NCBI GenBank assembly: GCA_028701815.1
Contig: JAQVPY010000050.1
Span: forward strand, 1 to 12,689
DNA length: 12,689 bases
Direction: 5' to 3'
From: Bacteroidales bacterium
GTDB taxonomy: Bacteria > Bacteroidota > Bacteroidia > Bacteroidales > BM520
Shown: in pieces, positions 8,871 through 12,689 of the stretch
How positions within the stretch are numbered: position 1 is the stretch's first letter
Layout of the letters: every line of letters begins with the position of its first letter
Translations under genes and position numbers: made by a program
Notes under the pieces: generated by a model
Told to the model about the DNA's origin: nothing
Databases searched by the model: none
Seen by the model: only the letters and a program-made list of their open reading frames with translations

Positions 8871-8880
8871 CATTATTATC

Positions 8881-9582
8881 ATGAATGCTGTAATAGAATT
8901 AGAAAATATTATCAAAGATTTTAACATGGGCACCATAACGGTGAATGCTTTGCGTGGCATTTCACTCACCGTAAACAAAAATGAGTTCGTCGCCCTCATG
9001 GGCCCTTCCGGCTCCGGAAAATCGACACTCATGAATATAATCGGTTGCCTCGATACTCCTACCTCCGGCAATTATTTTATTAACGGGCAGAATGTAAGTA
9101 ATATCGATGATGAAAAACTCGCCGCTATCCGTAATAAGGAGATAGGATTTATCTTCCAGTCGTTTAACCTCCTGTCACGGCAGACAGCCCTCGAAAACGT
9201 TATGCTCCCTCAGATTTATGCCGGCGTGCCTAAGACGCAACGATTATTAAATGCGAAAAACGCTCTCGAAAAGGTGGGACTCGCTGATAGGGTAGACCAT
9301 AAACCTAATGAGTTGTCCGGAGGACAAAAACAACGAGTCGCAACTGCGAGAGCTCTTATCAATAACCCGAGTATTATCCTCGCCGATGAACCTACCGGCG
9401 CTCTTGATACTAAGACTTCTCTTGAGATAATGAAATTGTTGGAAGAAATACACGATGCAGGTAATACTGTCGTTATCGTTACTCACGAAGAAGATATCGC
9501 TGCTCATGCCCATAGAATCATCCGTCTCGTCGACGGCCAAATAGTGTCAGATAAACCAAATACCCCCATAAGGGTCTCATAA
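8881..9582 (+). CDS. ABC transporter ATP-binding protein, MacB/LolD type
   Basis: A complete 233-residue ABC ATPase. Walker A is GPSGSGKST (about 41-49), the Q-loop is IFQSFNLL, the signature is LSGGQKQR, Walker B with D-loop is IILADEPTGALD, and the switch His lies in VIVTHEE. The overall pattern (FNMGTITVNALRGISLTVNKNEFVA, MNIIGCLDTPTSG) is that of the MacB/LolD/FtsE group, which powers mechanical or lipoprotein-release transporters at the inner membrane rather than substrate channels. The usual ARAL motif is preceded by VAT instead of VAI, a mild change. No permease gene of the FtsX/MacB type lies next to it; the partner must be encoded elsewhere. Its TAA overlaps the next ATG by one base (TAATG), implying coupling with the cobalamin adenosyltransferase. 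The substrate is unknown. Confidence 0.92.
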   Translation: MNAVIELENIIKDFNMGTITVNALRGISLTVNKNEFVALMGPSGSGKSTLMNIIGCLDTPTSGNYFINGQNVSNIDDEKLAAIRNKEIGFIFQSFNLLSRQTALENVMLPQIYAGVPKTQRLLNAKNALEKVGLADRVDHKPNELSGGQKQRVATARALINNPSIILADEPTGALDTKTSLEIMKLLEEIHDAGNTVVIVTHEEDIAAHAHRIIRLVDGQIVSDKPNTPIRVS

Positions 9583-10091
9583 TGAAAATATATACTAAAA
9601 CCGGAGATGCCGGAACTACTGCCCTGATAGGCAATAAGAGAGTTTCTAAAAATGATGCCCGCGTAGAAGCCTATGGCGCTGTGGATGAACTTAACGCTTT
9701 TCTCGGACTCGTGAGAACTTTTAACCTCCCGGGTCAAGTGGAGGATATGATCCTGAGGATACAGAAAAACCTGTTCTCCGTTTCTTCTTTTATGGCTTGC
9801 ACTTCACCCGAAATAGCAGCCAAATTCGGAGAACCAGATACTGAAATTGTTGCTGCTATGGAACAAGCTGTCGATGAAATGATGAAAAAACTTCCTGAGA
9901 CTTTCTCTTTCTCAATACCTGCTAAGAACCCTCTGTCTGCAAATGTCAATATCGCCAGAACCGTATGTCGCCGCGCTGAACGTAATACCGTAGCAGTGAA
10001 AGATTCATTCCCCCATAGAGAGTATGTGCTCCAATTTCTCAATCGCCTCGCCGACTACCTCTATGCCCTTTACCGTATTTTAGATGAATAA
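9582..10091 (+). CDS. Cob(I)alamin adenosyltransferase, PduO type
   Basis: An ATP:corrinoid adenosyltransferase of 169 residues, slightly short for the PduO/MMAB family (about 180-190). It transfers the 5'-deoxyadenosyl group of ATP to cob(I)alamin to form coenzyme B12, used by enzymes such as methylmalonyl-CoA mutase. The N-terminal ATP-binding block is KIYTKTGDAGTTALIGNKRV, followed by AYGAVDELNAFLGL. The second block is ARTVCRRAERNTV near residue 130, and the C-terminal helix is FLNRLADYLYALYRIL. The fold is expected to be a five-helix bundle acting as a trimer. Translation is probably coupled to the upstream ABC ATPase. That pairing is not an obvious functional one, because the ATPase is not of the BtuD type. 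No cobalamin riboswitch is visible upstream. Confidence 0.93.
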   Translation: MKIYTKTGDAGTTALIGNKRVSKNDARVEAYGAVDELNAFLGLVRTFNLPGQVEDMILRIQKNLFSVSSFMACTSPEIAAKFGEPDTEIVAAMEQAVDEMMKKLPETFSFSIPAKNPLSANVNIARTVCRRAERNTVAVKDSFPHREYVLQFLNRLADYLYALYRILDE

Positions 10092-10104
10092 TAATTAACG
10101 AAAT

Positions 10105-10857
10105 ATGAAATTCTTTTATCGCTTTCTGACAGCTGCTGTTTTAATCGCTGTAGTATGTTCTTCCTGCGAGAGACCTTCTTATTCCGTCAAATCAATAGAA
10201 GGCCGTACCTTAACAATGGACTCTGTTTATGACGAAAATCAGAATATCACAGCACTGCAGACCCTAAATATTTATCAACCACAGGTGGCGGTAATCATGG
10301 ACTCCGTGATCGGCTCTTCCCTCGTATACCTCTCTAAAGGAGTGGGTAGCGAGACTCTGCTCGGTAACTTTACGTCAGATGCCCTTATCGACCTTTCCGA
10401 AACATATTTCGACACCCGCGCAGATATGTCTATTATGAACAGAGGCGGCCTCAGAACAACATTCCCACAAGGACAACTTACCCTCGGCGATGTCTATAAG
10501 GTTTACCCCTTTGATAACTATCTTACAATGATCTATCTAAAAGGAAAAGAGATTAAAAGCCTCTTTAACCTCTTTGCTCGCTGGAATAGAACGGAATGCC
10601 TCGGCGGCGCTGATGTCGTAATCGATAACGGGAAAGTCACTAAAGCCCTCGTCGCCGGAAAGGAAATCGACGATGATAAAGAATATGCAATCGCCACTAT
10701 CGACTATCTCGTTGAAGGAAATGACGGAATGCCGATGCTCAATAATTATGATAGCATAATAAAATCCGGCGTCCTCCTCAGAGATGCAATGGCAAAATAT
10801 ATCGCTGAAAAAAGCCCTGTCAATGCACAACTCGACGGTAGAATCGTTATAAAATAA
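10105..10857 (+). CDS. 5'-nucleotidase C-terminal domain lipoprotein
   Basis: A 250-residue protein made of the substrate-binding C-terminal domain of the UshA/5'-nucleotidase family alone. The N-terminus is a signal sequence with a possible lipobox ending SSC (Cys21), so it is probably a lipoprotein. Family features are LLGNFTSDAL, NRGGLRTTFPQGQLTLGDVY, YPFDNYLTMIYLKGKEI and, near the end, EGNDGMP, which corresponds to the nucleotide-stacking GGDGY region of UshA. The metal-binding catalytic domain is absent but is encoded by the next gene, 8 nt downstream. Together the pair would rebuild a full 5'-nucleotidase/UDP-sugar hydrolase that releases nucleosides from nucleotides in the periplasm. 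In UshA the catalytic domain comes first; here the gene order is inverted. The lipobox call is less certain than the domain call. Confidence 0.88.
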   Translation: MKFFYRFLTAAVLIAVVCSSCERPSYSVKSIEGRTLTMDSVYDENQNITALQTLNIYQPQVAVIMDSVIGSSLVYLSKGVGSETLLGNFTSDALIDLSETYFDTRADMSIMNRGGLRTTFPQGQLTLGDVYKVYPFDNYLTMIYLKGKEIKSLFNLFARWNRTECLGGADVVIDNGKVTKALVAGKEIDDDKEYAIATIDYLVEGNDGMPMLNNYDSIIKSGVLLRDAMAKYIAEKSPVNAQLDGRIVIK

Positions 10858-10865
10858 ATGCCGCT

Positions 10866-11708
10866 ATGAAAAAATTTTTAGCCCTAATACTCCTGACGAC
10901 AACGACATTGTTCTGTTTCGCCCAAGAAAAAAATATTGTAATTATTCATACTAACGATATGCACAGCCAAGTAGAGCCTTTCGCAGAAAATGCCGGCGGA
11001 TATAAAGCGGGAAAAGGCGGAATGGTGCGAGTGGCTACATTTATCGAACAGGAAAGAGAAGCTAATAAAAACATCCTCGTATTGGATGCCGGCGACTTCT
11101 CTCAGGGGACTCCTTATTATAACCTCTTTTCCGGTGAGGCAGAGATCGCTATGATGAACGCTGCCGGATACGATGCGGCTACTCTCGGAAATCATGAGTT
11201 CGACCTCGGAATGGATAATCTCGCTCGTCTAATACGACAGGCCGATTTCCCGTTCGTGAACGCTAACTTCGATTTTACCGGTACCCCCCTCGAAGGACTG
11301 GTTAAACCTTATGTGATTCTATATAAAGATAATGTTAAAATCGGCGTCTTCGGTTTGTCGGTAGACCTCAAAGGCTATACCTTCGAGAATAATTATGCCG
11401 GAATAGTATTTAAAAATACCTTTGAGTCTGCTGCCGAAATGGAAGACTTGCTGAAAAATAAGGAACACTGCGACCTTATAATATGCCTCTCACATATCGG
11501 ATATGACGGCGACCCTGACGATGTCTCTGATTATAATGTGGCCGCTAAAAGCCATTATATTGACGTAATCATTGGCGGCCATACCCATACCTATCTCCAA
11601 AAGCCTCAGGAAGTGAAAAATGCCGACGGAAAGATCGTTTATGTTGCCCAAACAGGCTCAAGCTGTATGCATGTAGGTGAAATTGTCGTAACATTGGATG
11701 AAGATTAA
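10866..11708 (+). CDS. 5'-nucleotidase/UshA-like metallophosphoesterase domain, secreted
   Basis: A 280-residue calcineurin-like phosphoesterase matching the N-terminal catalytic half of UshA. A signal peptide (MKKFLALILLTTTTLFCFAQ) indicates export by signal peptidase I. All dinuclear metal-site motifs are present: Asp31 and His33 (TNDMHS), Asp77 (DAGDFSQG), Asn109-His110-Glu111 (GNHE), His210 (LSHIG) and His239/His241 (GGHTHTYL). The C-terminal nucleotide-binding domain is missing and is supplied in trans by the adjacent upstream gene. Substrate choice (5'-nucleotides, UDP-sugars or other phosphoesters) cannot be read from the sequence. The stop lies 11 nt inside birA (ATG at 11698), so the two are almost certainly on one transcript. 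Confidence 0.92.
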   Translation: MKKFLALILLTTTTLFCFAQEKNIVIIHTNDMHSQVEPFAENAGGYKAGKGGMVRVATFIEQEREANKNILVLDAGDFSQGTPYYNLFSGEAEIAMMNAAGYDAATLGNHEFDLGMDNLARLIRQADFPFVNANFDFTGTPLEGLVKPYVILYKDNVKIGVFGLSVDLKGYTFENNYAGIVFKNTFESAAEMEDLLKNKEHCDLIICLSHIGYDGDPDDVSDYNVAAKSHYIDVIIGGHTHTYLQKPQEVKNADGKIVYVAQTGSSCMHVGEIVVTLDED

Positions 11709-12381
11709 TAGACTTAAAAAGGTTGATTCTACAAACCTCGAGGCGCAGCGCCTCCTCGATGCCGGCGCAGTTGCCCCCTTCGTAGTCTTCGCCGACGAAC
11801 AGACCGCCGGAAAAGGACAGGGCGACCATTCCTGGAATGCTGCCCCTTGTATGAACCTGACCTGCTCTTTCGTTCTGCGACCACAACTTGCCGTCGCTGA
11901 ACAATACCTCGTGACTGTCGCTGCCTCTCTCGCCGTTAAAAAAACAATACAACAACTGCTGCCTGCAGTTAACCCCAAAATAAAATGGCCTAATGATGTC
12001 TATGTCGACGATAAAAAAATTTGCGGCATCCTTATCTCTCATAAGATCATCGGAAGTGAAATAGAATCAAGTATAATCGGTATAGGTCTCAACGTTAATC
12101 AAAAAGTTTTCCCCGAAAATATTCCTAATCCGGTGTCTATGAGTCAATTGTCGAAAAAAAACTATAATATTGATGAGGTGCTATTAATCTTGAAAAAGAA
12201 TATAGTCGAAATACTTAACAGAGTAGAGACTGATCCTATAGCGTCTGTGAGATATTATACTGACAACATGTATAAACTTGGGGAGAAGTCTGTTTATACC
12301 GTTAATGGCGTACAAAAACTGTTGACAGCAACAGGGATTGACGAATACGGAGGAATTGTTGCTGAAGAGGATCTATTGTAG
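11698..12381 (+). CDS. birA: Biotin--[acetyl-CoA-carboxylase] ligase, short C-terminus
   Basis: A monofunctional (group I, no DNA-binding domain) biotin-protein ligase of 227 residues. It makes biotinyl-5'-AMP and transfers biotin to the carrier domain of carboxylases. Visible motifs are VDSTN (about 9-13), the biotinyl-AMP loop TAGKGQGDHSW (family form GRGRxGRxW, here clearly altered), NLTCSFVLRP, IKWPNDVYVDDKKICGIL with the catalytic Lys, and GIGLNVNQ. The start at 11698 gives an N-terminus that leads straight into the VDSTN motif and overlaps the phosphoesterase gene. The protein ends at GGIVAEEDLL, about 15 residues before the family's usual final strand (roughly F..KEV.F), so the small C-terminal SH3-like domain looks clipped. 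The last nine bases overlap the convergent gene, and codon use changes in the final 200 nt. The main assignment is firm; full activity is likely but not certain. Confidence 0.9.
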   Translation: MKINRLKKVDSTNLEAQRLLDAGAVAPFVVFADEQTAGKGQGDHSWNAAPCMNLTCSFVLRPQLAVAEQYLVTVAASLAVKKTIQQLLPAVNPKIKWPNDVYVDDKKICGILISHKIIGSEIESSIIGIGLNVNQKVFPENIPNPVSMSQLSKKNYNIDEVLLILKKNIVEILNRVETDPIASVRYYTDNMYKLGEKSVYTVNGVQKLLTATGIDEYGGIVAEEDLL

Positions 12382-12689
12382 CTTCTCAAACTTATCCATA
12401 TCTTCCTGTATCTTTTGCATACAGTAATAGTTGTCGAACCAGATCTTCCTTTGTGCAATCTTTTTAAACGATTTAGTGTGAAGATGCAACTTCTTTATCG
12501 CCTTATGGTCATTACCCATCTTAAGCTTTATGTCACTCAACAATCTCTCGATACACAGCTCGCCTATTTTGGAAACCATGCCCATCAGGTGATGACCGCG
12601 AATGAACATATATACATTATCGGAGGTTACTCCATATCCTGCATAATATTTCTTCAGAAACTCTATGTCGGTAGCGGGGGAGTTCTTTT
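12373..12689 (-). CDS. Unrecognised protein, 5'-partial, convergent with birA
   Basis: An open frame on the - strand runs from the window edge (12689) to a TAG at 12373-12375, with 104 residues visible. The true start is probably beyond the edge, because the frame stays open upstream of the internal ATG at 12607-12609 and the upstream residues (FLKKYYAGYGVTSDNVYMF) look like normal protein. I do not recognise the family with confidence. The phrase VYMFIRGHHLMGMV faintly recalls the C-terminal part of DUF4435 proteins, but this is from memory and weak. The tail is basic and helical (KKLHLHTKSFKKIAQRKIW). Codon use differs from the + strand genes: 12 Lys codons are AAG against 4 AAA, while the neighbours favour AAA strongly. 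It overlaps birA tail to tail by 9 nt. Confidence 0.6.
   Translation of the reverse strand, partial: KNSPATDIEFLKKYYAGYGVTSDNVYMFIRGHHLMGMVSKIGELCIERLLSDIKLKMGNDHKAIKKLHLHTKSFKKIAQRKIWFDNYYCMQKIQEDMDKFEKLQ

Noticed and set aside
8837..8880. Cobalamin riboswitch upstream of the ABC ATPase/adenosyltransferase unit
   Set aside because: The gap is only 44 nt, far too short for the roughly 200-nt element, and no B12-box-like sequence is visible.
11569..12042. Antisense frames opposite the phosphoesterase 3' end and birA
   Set aside because: Both sense genes are supported by motifs, and the antisense translations show no protein-like pattern.

Overview
The window looks like a gene-dense stretch of chromosome from a member of the Bacteroidota, most likely order Bacteroidales. 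The signs are a Bacteroidota-type LptD, an envelope protein with TPR, PD40, carboxypeptidase-regulatory-like and OmpA-like parts, a 5'-nucleotidase split into two genes, TAnnTTTG -7 promoter boxes, and almost no Shine-Dalgarno sequences. No genus can be assigned from the sequence alone. Eleven genes run on the + strand with tiny gaps or overlaps. One unrelated partial gene enters on the - strand at the right edge.

Layout. At 1-2030 is the C-terminal three quarters of the LPS-transport outer-membrane protein LptD. A 65-nt gap with a C10 tract leads to a ComF-family phosphoribosyltransferase (2096-2773). A promoter drives cysS (2837-4318), which overlaps ispG (4311-5732) by 8 nt. A second promoter of the same architecture precedes a nine-repeat TPR protein (5835-6860). 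Its stop overlaps the start (ATGA) of a large TPR/PD40/OmpA-like envelope protein (6857-8836). A third promoter precedes a MacB/LolD-type ABC ATPase (8881-9582), coupled through TAATG to a PduO-type cobalamin adenosyltransferase (9582-10091). After this come the two halves of a UshA-like 5'-nucleotidase as separate secreted proteins in inverted order (10105-10857, 10866-11708), then biotin-protein ligase birA (11698-12381), overlapping the phosphoesterase gene by 11 nt. birA converges with and overlaps by 9 nt the partial - strand gene (12373-12689), whose codon use differs from everything to its left.

How the genes work together. Most are housekeeping genes: outer-membrane assembly, tRNA charging, isoprenoid synthesis, B12 activation, nucleotide salvage and biotin attachment. 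Transcription units are probably cysS-ispG, the TPR-PD40 pair, and the five genes from the ABC ATPase to birA. The two TPR-bearing secreted proteins may form an envelope complex.

Nothing here is a defence system, mobile element or clearly new pathway. The most interesting signals are: (1) heptad TAATTNN arrays set exactly 6 nt upstream of an identical TATCTTTGCAG promoter core at two loci; (2) a strong codon-boundary rule (T before A, C before G) in the native genes that fades near the end of birA; (3) a degenerate OmpA-like domain lacking the usual peptidoglycan-binding residues; (4) an IspG of intermediate length; and (5) a compositional boundary at about 12.2 kb with a shortened BirA tail.
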